A stretch of DNA of 64,000 bases, from NCBI RefSeq assembly GCF_004118855.1, contig NZ_PDKF01000008.1:1-64000 (forward strand). The letters are read 5' to 3'. Below the pieces are notes generated by a model, which saw only the letters and a program-made list of their open reading frames with translations, searched no databases and was not told the origin of the DNA. Positions 50,148 through 59,490 of this stretch are shown one piece after another (within the stretch, counting starts at the first letter, position 1; each line of letters starts with the position of its first letter). The translations under genes and the position numbers were made by a program. This DNA is from Arcobacter sp. CECT 8983 (GTDB lineage Bacteria > Campylobacterota > Campylobacteria > Campylobacterales > Arcobacteraceae).

Positions 50148-51227
50148 ATGAATATAAAAAAAATAATTGCTTTTGTTTTTCTATCAATTTTTATAATAGG
50201 ATGTGGTGAAAAAAAAGAAGAACAGCTAGAAGAGAAATTTCCTAAAGTTGTCAAAATATATAATCTTGAAGAAGCTGGAAGTTATAAAATTAGTTTTGAG
50301 TATCCTGCACAAATAGAGGCATTTCAAGATTCAACATTAGCCTTTGAATTATCAGGAAAAATAGTTGAATTCAATTATAAAGAAGGACAAAAAGTAAAAA
50401 AAGGTTCTTTAATAGCCAAACTAGATGATGAGATATATATAGCAGATTATAATAGAGCTAAAGCAAATTATACTCAAGCTTTACATGATTATAAAAGATA
50501 TAAAAAACTTTTTTCTTCTAGATCAGTTGCAAAAGTAGAACTTGAAAAGCAAAAACAAAATCTTGATATAAATAAAGCCGCCTTCCAGATTGCAAAAAAA
50601 AATCTTGAAGAGACAAAACTAATTGCAGAGTTTGATGGAGTATTAGCAAAAAAACTAATTGATGATTATGAAAGAGTTACCGCCAAACAACCAATAGCAA
50701 GACTGCAAGATAATTCATTTTACAAAGTAAACTTTTTTGTTCCAGAAACAGATATTTTAAAACTTGATGGGGAACTAACTTTAGAATTTATATCTACAGT
50801 TGTAGATTTTTATGTTTATCTTCCAAATATTGATAAAAAGATAGATGCAAAACTAATTGATATTTCAACAACTGCTGAAGAAGTAACAAGAACTTATGAA
50901 GCAAGTTTACAAATAACGCCACCAAAAAATTTAACTATACTTCCAGGAATGACTGCAAAGGTAAGAGTTATTGCTAAAAATAAGGGTAAAAACTCTATGT
51001 ATATTCCATATAAAGCCATTTTTACAGATGATTCAAACTTTTCTTATGTTTGGAAAATAGACAAAAACAATAGAGTTCAAAAGGTAAAAGTTGAACTTGG
51101 TAAATTACACGATGATTCTGTTGAAATTTTAAATGGACTTGAAAATGTTTCAAAAATTGTTCTTTCTGGAATTAGATTTTTAAATGAAAATGATGAAGTA
51201 AAAGAGTATGAAAAAGTAGGCGAATAA
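50148..51227 (+). CDS. RND efflux periplasmic adaptor lipoprotein
   Basis: The 359-residue product has a lipoprotein signal (FIIGC, Cys19) and the membrane-fusion-protein layout: lipoyl half-motifs (ALSGKIVEFNYKEGQKVKKGSLIAKLDD-like and LIAEFDGVLAKK), a coiled-coil hairpin between them, and a beta-barrel with NLTILPGMTAKVRV. It links an inner-membrane RND pump to an outer-membrane channel. The pump gene follows by one base. No TolC-type gene is in the window, so the channel must be encoded elsewhere. Confidence 0.9.
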   Translation: MNIKKIIAFVFLSIFIIGCGEKKEEQLEEKFPKVVKIYNLEEAGSYKISFEYPAQIEAFQDSTLAFELSGKIVEFNYKEGQKVKKGSLIAKLDDEIYIADYNRAKANYTQALHDYKRYKKLFSSRSVAKVELEKQKQNLDINKAAFQIAKKNLEETKLIAEFDGVLAKKLIDDYERVTAKQPIARLQDNSFYKVNFFVPETDILKLDGELTLEFISTVVDFYVYLPNIDKKIDAKLIDISTTAEEVTRTYEASLQITPPKNLTILPGMTAKVRVIAKNKGKNSMYIPYKAIFTDDSNFSYVWKIDKNNRVQKVKVELGKLHDDSVEILNGLENVSKIVLSGIRFLNENDEVKEYEKVGE

Positions 51228-51228
51228 A

Positions 51229-54200
51229 ATGGATATTGCAAAATTTAGTATAAAAAACAAACTTTTTATTTATATTCTTACAATTTTAAGTGTTGCATAT
51301 GGACTTATTGTATATGAAAAAATGGGAAAACTTCAAGACCCTGAATATACAATTAAAGATGCAATTATTGTAACAAACTACCCAGGAGCAACAGCACTAG
51401 AAGTAGAAAAAGAAGTTTCTAATATATTAGAAGAAGCAATACAAAAACTTTCTTACGTAAAAAAGATAGTTACTAAGAATAGTAGTGGACAATCTTTAAT
51501 TATTGTTAGTATGAAAGATAAATATAATTCAAAACATCTTCCTCAGATTTGGGATGAACTTAGAAAAAAAATTCGTCAAGCTAGTTTGCAATTACCTCCA
51601 AGAGTTGAAAAACCATATATAAATGATGATTTTGGTGATGTATATGGAATTCTTTTTGCTGTGTATGGAGATGAATACTCTTATGATGAATTAAGAGATT
51701 ATGTTGACTTTTTAAAAAAAGAGTTGATTTTAATTGAAGGTGTTGGAAAAGTTGATACCTTTGGAGAACAACAAAGAGCTTTAATCGTTGAAATAAAAAA
51801 TGAAAAACTTGCAAAACTTGGTATTACTAAAGAGCAAATTGTCCAAGAACTTTATTTAAAAAATCTTGTTCCTTATTTTGGTAGAGTAAATGTAGGAAGT
51901 GAATTTTTAAGAGTAGAAGCAAATGGTTTTGAATCTATTAAAGAGCTTGAAAATATTGTAATAAAAAGTACTCAAGGCAAATCTCAGATTCTTTTAAAAG
52001 ATATAGCTTTGATAAAAGATTCCTATAAAGAACCAAGCTCTGAAATTTTGTATTATGATGGTCATAAATCAACTGCAATAGGAATTTCAACAACAAATGG
52101 TGGAAATGTTGTTGCCATGAGTAAACTTGTAAATGAAAAGTTAAAAGAGCTTGAAAGTAAAAAACCATTAGGTATAAAGCTTGGAGTGATTTCTGAACAA
52201 GGTGCTGATGTTGAAAAAGCTATTAACTCTTTTATTTTAAATTTAATTGAAGCAGTTGCTATTGTAATTATTGTTTTACTTCTTTTTATGGGACTTAGAA
52301 GTGGTCTAATTATTGGAGCAGTTTTACTTGTAACAATTATTGCAAGTTTTATTTTTATGCCACCTTTAGGAATTATGTTAGAAAGAGTGTCTTTAGGAGC
52401 TTTAATCATTGCCCTTGGTATGCTCGTTGATAATGCAATTGTTGTTGTAGATGGTATTTTAGTGCGTATAAATAGGGGAATGGAAGCAAAAGCAGCAGCT
52501 TCTCAAGTGGTAAAACAAACAGCACTACCACTATTAGCTGCAACAATTATTGCTATTTTAGCTTTTGGTTCAATTGGTTTATCTCAAGACTCAACAGGGG
52601 AATATACAAGATCGTTGTTTTTAGTTGTAATGATATCCCTTGGACTTTCATGGATTACTGCAATGAGTTTAACTCCAATTTTAGCAGTGCAGTTTTTAAA
52701 ACCTGTAAAGAAAAAAGAAAATGATGAAGAGTATAGTTCTTTTATTTACAAAATATATGGTTCAACTCTAAAGTTTGCAATAAATAATAGGTATTTAATA
52801 GTTGTTTTGGCAATTATAATTTTTTCTCTTTCATTACTAAACTTTAAACATATAAAGCAGAGCTTCTTCCCTGATTCATCAAGACCACAAATTTTAGTTG
52901 ATTTTTATCTTCCTCAAGGAAGTTCAATTGAAGCAACAAGTGAATATTTAAACTCTTTAACAAAAAATATAAAACTAATAAATGGAGTTGAACATATATC
53001 AACTTTTATTGGAAGTGGTAGTTTGAGATTTTTATTAACATATGAACCAACTCATCCAAATGCTTCTTATGGTCAAATGTTAATAGATGTTGATGATTAT
53101 AAAAAGTCAGACAAGATAATTAAATCAATTGAAACTTTAACAAAACAGACATATCCAGATATAAATGTATATGGTAAAAAGTTTATCTTAGGGCCAGCTT
53201 CAGGGGGTAAAGTTCAAGCAAAAATTTTTGGAAAAGATATAGATAAGTTAAGAGAGTATGAACAGAAAGTTTATAATATATTTTCACAATCACCTTACTC
53301 AAAAGGAGTTAGAAGTGATTGGAGAAATAAAGTAAAGGTTTTAAAGCCAGTTATCTCTTATGAAAAAGCAAATTTAAATGGTATTACAAAAGATGCTATA
53401 GCTCAGGCTATACTTGATACTTTCCAAGGAAGAACTATTGGAGTTTATAGAGATGGAGTTGAACTTTTACCTATTATTTTAAGAGCTCCACAAAGTGAGA
53501 GAGAAGACATTAAAAATATTGAAAATATTCAAATTTTTTCTCCTGTTGCTAATAAAATGATTCCATTAAAACAAATAATATCTTCTTATGAAACTATTTT
53601 TGAAGATGATATTATTTATAAATATAATAGAAAAAGAGCAATAACCATTCATGCTGATCCAATTGCAGATAAACTTCCAAATGATTTGTTATTTGATATT
53701 AAAGAAAAAGTAGAAAATATTCAGTTTGAAAATGGTTATTATATACAATGGCATGGACAATACAAAGAATCAAGAGATGCCCAAGAAGCAATTATACAAT
53801 CTCTACCATTTTTTGGAATACTCATGGTTTTGATAGTAATTGGTTTATTTAATTCAATAAAGAAAACCCTTGTTATTTGGCTTACCATTCCTTTTGCTTT
53901 AATTGGAGTTGTGATAGGACTTTTAATTATGGATTTGCCTTTTGGATTTATGTCTTTACTTGGTTTTCTAAGTCTTTCTGGGATGTTAATAAAAAATGCT
54001 ATAGTGCTTATCGATGAAATTACCATAGAACATGAGGTGAATAAATTAGATTTAAATGAAGCTATATATAACTCTGGATTAAGTAGGTTAAGAGCTGTAA
54101 CAATGGCTGCATTTACAACCGCACTTGGTATGCTTCCATTGGTTACTGATCCTTTTTTTGCATCAATGGCTGTTGTGATTATTTTTGGTTTAGTTGTTGC

Positions 54201-54273
54201 AACCATGCTTACAATGATTTTAGTTCCTGTGTACTATTCAATTTTCTTTAATGCAAAAAAATTAGAAAAATAA
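51229..54273 (+). CDS. RND efflux transporter (AcrB/HAE1 family)
   Basis: The 1014-residue inner-membrane pump has 12 membrane helices in the RND order with two large periplasmic loops. In helix 4, GMLVDNAIVVVDG keeps one of the two central aspartates of the proton relay, and helix 10 has GMLIKNAIVLIDE with the relay lysine, a pattern common in one HAE1 subgroup. It exports hydrophobic drugs or other small molecules by proton exchange. It forms an operon with the adaptor lipoprotein. Substrate range cannot be inferred. Confidence 0.92.
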   Translation: MDIAKFSIKNKLFIYILTILSVAYGLIVYEKMGKLQDPEYTIKDAIIVTNYPGATALEVEKEVSNILEEAIQKLSYVKKIVTKNSSGQSLIIVSMKDKYNSKHLPQIWDELRKKIRQASLQLPPRVEKPYINDDFGDVYGILFAVYGDEYSYDELRDYVDFLKKELILIEGVGKVDTFGEQQRALIVEIKNEKLAKLGITKEQIVQELYLKNLVPYFGRVNVGSEFLRVEANGFESIKELENIVIKSTQGKSQILLKDIALIKDSYKEPSSEILYYDGHKSTAIGISTTNGGNVVAMSKLVNEKLKELESKKPLGIKLGVISEQGADVEKAINSFILNLIEAVAIVIIVLLLFMGLRSGLIIGAVLLVTIIASFIFMPPLGIMLERVSLGALIIALGMLVDNAIVVVDGILVRINRGMEAKAAASQVVKQTALPLLAATIIAILAFGSIGLSQDSTGEYTRSLFLVVMISLGLSWITAMSLTPILAVQFLKPVKKKENDEEYSSFIYKIYGSTLKFAINNRYLIVVLAIIIFSLSLLNFKHIKQSFFPDSSRPQILVDFYLPQGSSIEATSEYLNSLTKNIKLINGVEHISTFIGSGSLRFLLTYEPTHPNASYGQMLIDVDDYKKSDKIIKSIETLTKQTYPDINVYGKKFILGPASGGKVQAKIFGKDIDKLREYEQKVYNIFSQSPYSKGVRSDWRNKVKVLKPVISYEKANLNGITKDAIAQAILDTFQGRTIGVYRDGVELLPIILRAPQSEREDIKNIENIQIFSPVANKMIPLKQIISSYETIFEDDIIYKYNRKRAITIHADPIADKLPNDLLFDIKEKVENIQFENGYYIQWHGQYKESRDAQEAIIQSLPFFGILMVLIVIGLFNSIKKTLVIWLTIPFALIGVVIGLLIMDLPFGFMSLLGFLSLSGMLIKNAIVLIDEITIEHEVNKLDLNEAIYNSGLSRLRAVTMAAFTTALGMLPLVTDPFFASMAVVIIFGLVVATMLTMILVPVYYSIFFNAKKLEK

Positions 54274-54305
54274 AGGATATAAATTATTAAATAAAGGTAT
54301 TCTAT

Positions 54306-55205
54306 CTAGAGTTCAACTTTTTTCTTTTTGTATATTTTTATATTATTTAAAATCTTTACTGCAATTATAGTCATGATTGTTCCAATAATAATTGAAACAG
54401 TGATGTTTTCTTTTAAAAATAGTGCACTTAGTGTAATTGCGGCAAAGGGAACTAAAAATATAAAGCTACTAACATTTGCAGCTCCTAGTTTTTCTATACC
54501 TAAAAAGAAAATAGTATTTGCAAACGTTGATGCAAAAATAGTGATTGCAAAAAGATTTATATAAAATATTGAATCAAATTTCTCATAAGCAATAGTTGTA
54601 AAATCCATAAAGAAAGTAGCCATAAAACTACTTACTATATATAGATAAAAAGTAAAAACAATTGGTGATATCTTTGTAGCTTTTGAACTTGTTATTGTAA
54701 GAAGAGGCCAAAGAATTGAGGCTAAAATAAAATATAAATTATGAATAACAAAAACTTCATCTAAATGTGCACTCCAAACATTTAACATTGTTAAAACACC
54801 TAATGCTCCTAAAGTTAATGCAAAATAGTCTTTTTTGAATATCTTTTTACTTCCAAATATTGCAAGTATTAAAAAAGTATTAATAGGAATAAGTGTAGTT
54901 ACAAATGCCCCACCTAAACTAGCAGTTCCTAATTTAGTACCAAGATAAAAATATTTCATATAAGCAACAAGTATTGCTGAAGCTACAATAACGATAAGAA
55001 AACTTTTTAAATCAATTTTAAAAGATTTTCTAAGTACTAGCATAATAGGAATCATCGTAACAGCAGTAATGATATATCTAAAAAACATTACATCATATTC
55101 GTTTATATAAGAGCTTAAAACTTTTATGTTTACCCACGAGCCACCCCAGCCAAGCATGGCAAAGAACATTAAGATATAAAATATATTTTTATTTGATTCA
55201 GTCAT
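54306..55205 (-). CDS. EamA/DMT-family membrane transporter
   Basis: The 299-residue protein has ten predicted membrane helices in two EamA repeats (FFAMLGWGGSWVNIKVLSSYINEYD at the start, and IFLVPFAAITLSALFLKENITVSIIIGT in the second half). Members export amino acids, metabolites or drugs. An AraC-type regulator is encoded just upstream on the same strand, a frequent pairing in which the regulator controls the exporter. Confidence 0.86.
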   Translation of the reverse strand: MTESNKNIFYILMFFAMLGWGGSWVNIKVLSSYINEYDVMFFRYIITAVTMIPIMLVLRKSFKIDLKSFLIVIVASAILVAYMKYFYLGTKLGTASLGGAFVTTLIPINTFLILAIFGSKKIFKKDYFALTLGALGVLTMLNVWSAHLDEVFVIHNLYFILASILWPLLTITSSKATKISPIVFTFYLYIVSSFMATFFMDFTTIAYEKFDSIFYINLFAITIFASTFANTIFFLGIEKLGAANVSSFIFLVPFAAITLSALFLKENITVSIIIGTIMTIIAVKILNNIKIYKKKKVEL

Positions 55206-55281
55206 TGTATAATCTTTTTTTTCAGGGATTATACTATTTACTCGATTTATTTGTCTAGAATAAAATTGCGAATTGTAAAAA

Positions 55282-56055
55282 TTACTTTTTTAAATATGAA
55301 GGTGAGTATCCAAAATATTTTTTGAAGTTTCGTCCAAAATGAGATTGATCATTAAATCCTACTTTTACACTAGCTTCACTTATTGATAAACCTTGTTTTA
55401 TAAGATTATTTGCTTGATTTAGTCTTTCATTTATGATAAATGCATGGGGTGTAAGCCCAAACTCTTTTTTAAAAAGTCTTAGAAAATGATATTTACTCAA
55501 ATTTACATTTAAAGCAAGAGTATCAAGGGAAAAGTTTGTATCTATTGAGTCTTTTATATATTCGTATGTATCTTTTACTATTTTTTTATCTTCAAATATT
55601 TTTTTATACTCTTTTGTATATAAAGTATTTGAAAGTATTAATTCAGATAAAGCATCAATAAGAAGTGTTTCTATTATCATTGAATTATTATTTTTAAAGT
55701 AAGTAGTGAAAAAATTATGAAGTTTTATAAAAAGTGTTCTATTTTCAATAATATGTCTTTCAAAAATTGGAACTTTTTTTTCATAAAACATTTGTTCATA
55801 GATATCTGATATAAGTTCAATTGTTGGATAAAAATTTACATGGGACCACTTTTCGGATTTACCTCCATGAACTTCTCCTGGATTATTTATTCTAATAGAA
55901 TATTCATAAGAGTTATATGACTGGTAAGAATTATATGATTTTAGTACACCTTCATAGGTTAGACCTATTGTGTAGGTATCATGATAATGTTTAGTAAAGT
56001 CGTCATTTGAGGATTTTACATTTTCAAATAGTATATTTTCTAATATTTTGCCCAT
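55282..56055 (-). CDS. AraC-family transcriptional regulator
   Basis: The 257-residue protein has an N-terminal cupin-like sensing domain (FTKHYHDTYTIGLTYEG, NPGEVHGG) and a C-terminal double helix-turn-helix (SLDTLALNVNLSKYHFLRLFKKEFGLTPHAFIINERLNQANNLI, KVGFNDQSHFGRNFKKYFGYSPSYLKK). A short internal repeat, SYNSYQSYNSY, sits near residue 40. It probably senses a small molecule and regulates the DMT exporter gene that follows. Confidence 0.9.
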   Translation of the reverse strand: MGKILENILFENVKSSNDDFTKHYHDTYTIGLTYEGVLKSYNSYQSYNSYEYSIRINNPGEVHGGKSEKWSHVNFYPTIELISDIYEQMFYEKKVPIFERHIIENRTLFIKLHNFFTTYFKNNNSMIIETLLIDALSELILSNTLYTKEYKKIFEDKKIVKDTYEYIKDSIDTNFSLDTLALNVNLSKYHFLRLFKKEFGLTPHAFIINERLNQANNLIKQGLSISEASVKVGFNDQSHFGRNFKKYFGYSPSYLKK

Positions 56056-56100
56056 ATTAAATTATAGCAAAACTATTAGAAGTATACTAGAATGATATTG

Positions 56101-56673
56101 CTACTTTAAAATAGTTTCTAAACTCTCTTTGATTTTACTAGGGTCTGAAAAGTGATCAACTTTAGCTTTAAATTTACCATCTTTATCAAAAAGATAGATA
56201 TATGAAGTGTGAGAAACTGAGTAACCCATTGCTGAATCATCTAAAGAAATTTTTTCATAATAAGTTTCATATCTTTTTGTAATATCATCAATATTCTCTT
56301 TATTTGAAGTTGCTCCAATAAAGTTTTTATGAAAATATTTTGCATACTCTTTTAGATTTGATAGTGTGTCTCTATTGGGATCTACACTTATAAATAAACC
56401 TACAAAATCTTTTGTTTTGTTTTCATCAAAAGATTTTAATGCTTGAGATAATGAACTTAATGAAGTAGGGCAAACATCAGGACAATATGTATATCCAAAA
56501 TAAATTGCTAAAGCTTTTCCTTTAAAATCATCTTTTGAGATTTTCCCATCTATTGTATTAACAGTAAAATCATATTTTTGACTTTCTTTATAATCTTCAA
56601 CAAAAGGTTTTAATATTGAAATCAATATTACTGCAACTAAAAAAATAATACCTAATTTAAAAAATGTTTTCAT
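56101..56673 (-). CDS. Sco1/SenC-family copper protein
   Basis: The 190-residue product has one N-terminal membrane anchor and a thioredoxin-like fold with the copper site CPDVC (C64, C68) in YFGYTYCPDVCPTS and the third ligand histidine near residue 155 (SVSHTSYIYLF). It delivers copper to, or reduces thiols in, cytochrome oxidase subunits. It is the last gene of a copper set with a PCuAC chaperone and a small membrane-anchored protein, overlapping the latter by one base. Confidence 0.92.
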   Translation of the reverse strand: MKTFFKLGIIFLVAVILISILKPFVEDYKESQKYDFTVNTIDGKISKDDFKGKALAIYFGYTYCPDVCPTSLSSLSQALKSFDENKTKDFVGLFISVDPNRDTLSNLKEYAKYFHKNFIGATSNKENIDDITKRYETYYEKISLDDSAMGYSVSHTSYIYLFDKDGKFKAKVDHFSDPSKIKESLETILK

Positions 56674-57161
56674 TATATATCCGTTTTAAATTGAAATCTT
56701 GCACCAATGTTTTCAGTAGCTTTTTCTATTTTTATATCTGCATTCCATTGCATATCTCCCACAGGACAAGTAGGAAGTGTTCCTATAGCTTCATAATTTC
56801 CATTACCTAAATTTTTGATTGGAAGATTAAAATCACCCATAAACATATTTGTAGCATATATGTTTAAAGTCAAATTTTTTAAAGTTTCATTATTGCTTTT
56901 AATGATAAATTTAAGTGGTTTCATAAGTGGAATAGTTTTAGGTTCCACACTTAAAGTGAATTCTGTTCCATCTTGTATTTTTATTGTGCAAGAGCTTTGA
57001 TGTAAATCACATTGTTTATTTTGAGTTACATATTTTACTTCACCTTTTAAAGATTGATAAAGTTTATTGAAATCTATTGCAAAGTACCCTATAACAATTA
57101 AAAGTATAATACTAAGTTGCAGTATTATACTTTTAAGATTGCTTTGTTTTTTTGTATCCAT
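56673..57161 (-). CDS. membrane-anchored periplasmic protein between PCuAC and Sco
   Basis: The 162-residue product has one N-terminal membrane segment and a periplasmic beta-rich domain. Two cysteine pairs are visible (QCDLHQSSC and a later TCPVGDMQW), and NIYATNMFMGDFNLPI holds methionines that might bind copper. It resembles FixH/YtkA-like beta-sandwich proteins, but I cannot name the family firmly. Its position between PCuAC (4 bases) and Sco (1-base overlap) argues for copper delivery to a cytochrome oxidase. Confidence 0.7.
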   Translation of the reverse strand: MDTKKQSNLKSIILQLSIILLIVIGYFAIDFNKLYQSLKGEVKYVTQNKQCDLHQSSCTIKIQDGTEFTLSVEPKTIPLMKPLKFIIKSNNETLKNLTLNIYATNMFMGDFNLPIKNLGNGNYEAIGTLPTCPVGDMQWNADIKIEKATENIGARFQFKTDI

Positions 57162-57165
57162 GAAA

Positions 57166-57636
57166 TTAGTTTTTCATTCCATTTTGCATATCTTTATGAT
57201 TTCCATGGTGTTTCATTCCACCCATCACAGTTTTAACAGGAGCTGTGATAGTTTTTGTTTCTCCATTAGATAATTCTAATGTTAATTCAACATTTTCACC
57301 TACTTTTAAAGGATTGTATAATCCAATTAACATAATATGAAAACCACCTGGTTTTAAAACAGTTTGTGATTTTGAAGTTACATCAATCTTTGGAACTTGA
57401 TACATTTTCATAACACCATCTTTCATGTCATGTGTATGTAGTTCAACAACCTTTGATACTGGTGATGAGGCTTTAACAATTGCAACATCTTTATCTGTAT
57501 TATTAATAACTGTCATAAATGCAGCAGAGTTTGGTAATCCTGGAGGTGTAGCTCTCACATAAGAGTTTTTAACTTCAATAGATGAAGCAAATAAAGCAGA
57601 AGCTATTACTAATAATCCAAGTAGAGTTTTTTTCAT
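57166..57636 (-). CDS. PCu(A)C-type periplasmic copper chaperone
   Basis: The 156-residue product has a signal peptide and the complete copper motif H67-x10-M78-x21-H100-x-M102. The C-terminus adds GGMKHHGNHKDMQNGMKN, a further His/Met-rich tail. The family loads copper into the CuA or CuB centre of cytochrome oxidases, often with Sco. It is the first gene of the PCuAC / small protein / Sco operon. Confidence 0.93.
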   Translation of the reverse strand: MKKTLLGLLVIASALFASSIEVKNSYVRATPPGLPNSAAFMTVINNTDKDVAIVKASSPVSKVVELHTHDMKDGVMKMYQVPKIDVTSKSQTVLKPGGFHIMLIGLYNPLKVGENVELTLELSNGETKTITAPVKTVMGGMKHHGNHKDMQNGMKN

Positions 57637-57691
57637 TTTTTGCCTTTTATAATTTTTGAAATAATTTTATATTACTTGTGTTAAAAAATTG

Positions 57692-58972
57692 TTAATTTAT
57701 TTTAACTCTTAGTAATAAAATCACACCAATAACTGCGGCAATAAATGAAGCTGCAAATACACCAAGTTTAACTGCTGAAATAACTTCTTCACTTACAAAG
57801 GCTAAGTGAGTAATGAAAATTGACATTGTAAATCCAATACCAGCAATAAATCCAACTGCTAAAATCTCACTCCAAGAAATAGTATCTGGTTTTTTAACAA
57901 TCTTAAATTTATGGGCTAAATAAGTAAACCCTAAAATCCCAATAGGCTTACCAATAACTAGACCAAGTACTACACCTAAAACAATTGCTAAGTTAGCATG
58001 AACTGTTGAGAAATCTATTAAAACCCCTGCATTTGAGAATGCAAATAAAGGCATAATAAAAAATGCTGATAAGCCATGTAAGTTATGTTCTAATCTTACA
58101 AGAGGATTTTGAACTTTATCATAACCATAACCGATAGTTTCTAAAGCATCAATTTGGTGATGATTTAAAACTGGGACTTTATCCATGTTTTTTTCAAAGT
58201 CATCTACTGATTGTCTAGTTTCTTTGATAAATTCTTTTTCATCTATTTTTGAACTAATAGGAATGGCAAAGGCTAATAAAACACCAGCGATAGTTGCATG
58301 GATACCAATTGCATGTATGTAAACCCAAAGAGCAATACCTAATATAAGATAAGGTAAAAGGTTAGTTACTCCTCTTTTATTTAAAATCCAAATAAGTGCA
58401 TATATAATACCCGCATGCAAGAAGTATTGAGTTTGAATATCACTTGTGTAAACAGTTGCTACAACTAAAACAGCACCTAAATCATCAACTACTGCTAAGG
58501 CAACTAAAAAAAGTTTTAGTGCAGGATTTACTCTTTTACCTAAAAGCATTAATATACCAAGGGCAAAAGCTATATCTGTTGCCATTGGAACACCAAAACC
58601 TAAGGGATTACTAGGGTTTAAAGAAACATAAATAAGAGCTGGAATTACCATACCACCAACTGCTGCAATTAACGGGAAAGAAGCTTTTTTTATAGTTGAA
58701 AGTTCTCCAATTAACATTTCTCTTTTTATTTCTAAACCAACCATTAAAAAGAATAATGCCATTAATGCATCATCAATCCAATAAGTTAAAGTCATAGAGA
58801 CTTTTATTTCTCCAATATTAATTCCAAGAGGTAAGTGCCAAAGGTCATAATAAGCTTGTCCAAGACTTGAATTAGCAACAATTACAGCTGCAAGAGTTGC
58901 AACAAATAATAAGATTCCACTTAAGGCTTCTTTATTGATAAACTTTTCTAAAGTAATCAATGGTTGAATCAT
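57692..58972 (-). CDS. nhaA: Na+/H+ antiporter NhaA
   Basis: The 426-residue protein has the NhaA layout with about twelve membrane helices, the ATDIAFALGIL stretch and the adjacent aspartates of the ion site in LAVVDDLGAVLVVA. It exchanges sodium for protons to hold pH and sodium balance. Its start lies three bases after the end of the Zur-like gene, so the two are probably co-transcribed, which is an unusual pairing. Confidence 0.95.
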   Translation of the reverse strand: MIQPLITLEKFINKEALSGILLFVATLAAVIVANSSLGQAYYDLWHLPLGINIGEIKVSMTLTYWIDDALMALFFLMVGLEIKREMLIGELSTIKKASFPLIAAVGGMVIPALIYVSLNPSNPLGFGVPMATDIAFALGILMLLGKRVNPALKLFLVALAVVDDLGAVLVVATVYTSDIQTQYFLHAGIIYALIWILNKRGVTNLLPYLILGIALWVYIHAIGIHATIAGVLLAFAIPISSKIDEKEFIKETRQSVDDFEKNMDKVPVLNHHQIDALETIGYGYDKVQNPLVRLEHNLHGLSAFFIMPLFAFSNAGVLIDFSTVHANLAIVLGVVLGLVIGKPIGILGFTYLAHKFKIVKKPDTISWSEILAVGFIAGIGFTMSIFITHLAFVSEEVISAVKLGVFAASFIAAVIGVILLLRVKIN

Positions 58973-58975
58973 ATT

Positions 58976-59350
58976 TTAATTTCCTTTTTTTAAACAATTT
59001 GGGCAGATACCCTTTATAACAATATTATCTATTTTATATCCTACTAAATTGAAAAATGGGCTTTCATGAATACACTCTATTTTTGAACAACTAGTACAAA
59101 TAAAGTGTGAATGCTCACTTTTTTGAAACTCAAAATATCTTTTTCTATCATTTGATTCGAAAGAAGTAATAATATTTTGATCTTCGAAAATAGAAATATT
59201 TCTATAAAATGTAGCTTTATCCATTTTTAATTCATCTTTTATGTCTTCATAACATAGCGGACGTTTAGTATTAATAAGTATTTCTAGAATTGCTCTTCTA
59301 GCTGTTGTTAATTTTACATTAGATTTGTTAGCTATTTTTTCTATGTTCAT
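58976..59350 (-). CDS. Fur-family regulator, probable Zur
   Basis: The 124-residue regulator has the winged helix (KSNVKLTTARRAILEILINTKRPL, DKATFYRNISIFEDQNII) and two structural CxxC pairs (CTSC near residue 86, CPNC near 118), with HSHFICTSC as the metal-binding stretch. It is divergent from znuA, and two copies of a TGCAAC palindrome lie between them, so a zinc regulator is the best reading. It is distinct from the iron regulator at 28.8 kb. nhaA follows in the same transcript. Confidence 0.85.
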   Translation of the reverse strand: MNIEKIANKSNVKLTTARRAILEILINTKRPLCYEDIKDELKMDKATFYRNISIFEDQNIITSFESNDRKRYFEFQKSEHSHFICTSCSKIECIHESPFFNLVGYKIDNIVIKGICPNCLKKGN

Positions 59351-59404
59351 CTTTTCATTATATCTTATTTGTTTTAAATTTTCTATACTTAAAAAGCTAA
59401 AAAA

Positions 59405-59419
59405 TACAACTAAGTTGCA
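59405..59419. promoter_or_regulatory. Zur-type operator, copy 1
   Basis: TACAACTAAGTTGCA is an inverted repeat of TGCAAC with a three-base centre and one mismatch in the left arm. It lies 55 bases from the Zur-like start, on the side of the divergent promoter region nearer the regulator. Confidence 0.6.
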
Positions 59420-59453
59420 TAAAAGTTTTTATATACTAATATTTCAAATAAAA

Positions 59454-59468
59454 TGCAACTGGGTTGCA
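59454..59468. promoter_or_regulatory. Zur-type operator, copy 2
   Basis: TGCAACTGGGTTGCA has perfect six-base inverted arms with a three-base centre, 49 bases from copy 1 and 22 bases before the znuA start. The duplicated palindrome in the divergent region indicates control of both genes. Confidence 0.68.
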
Positions 59469-59490
59469 AATAGTATCACAAAGGTAAAAA

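Noticed and set aside
52062-54206. Minus-strand frames of 76-155 codons opposite the RND pump
   Set aside because: Antisense shadows of membrane helices; no start signals and no recognisable domains.
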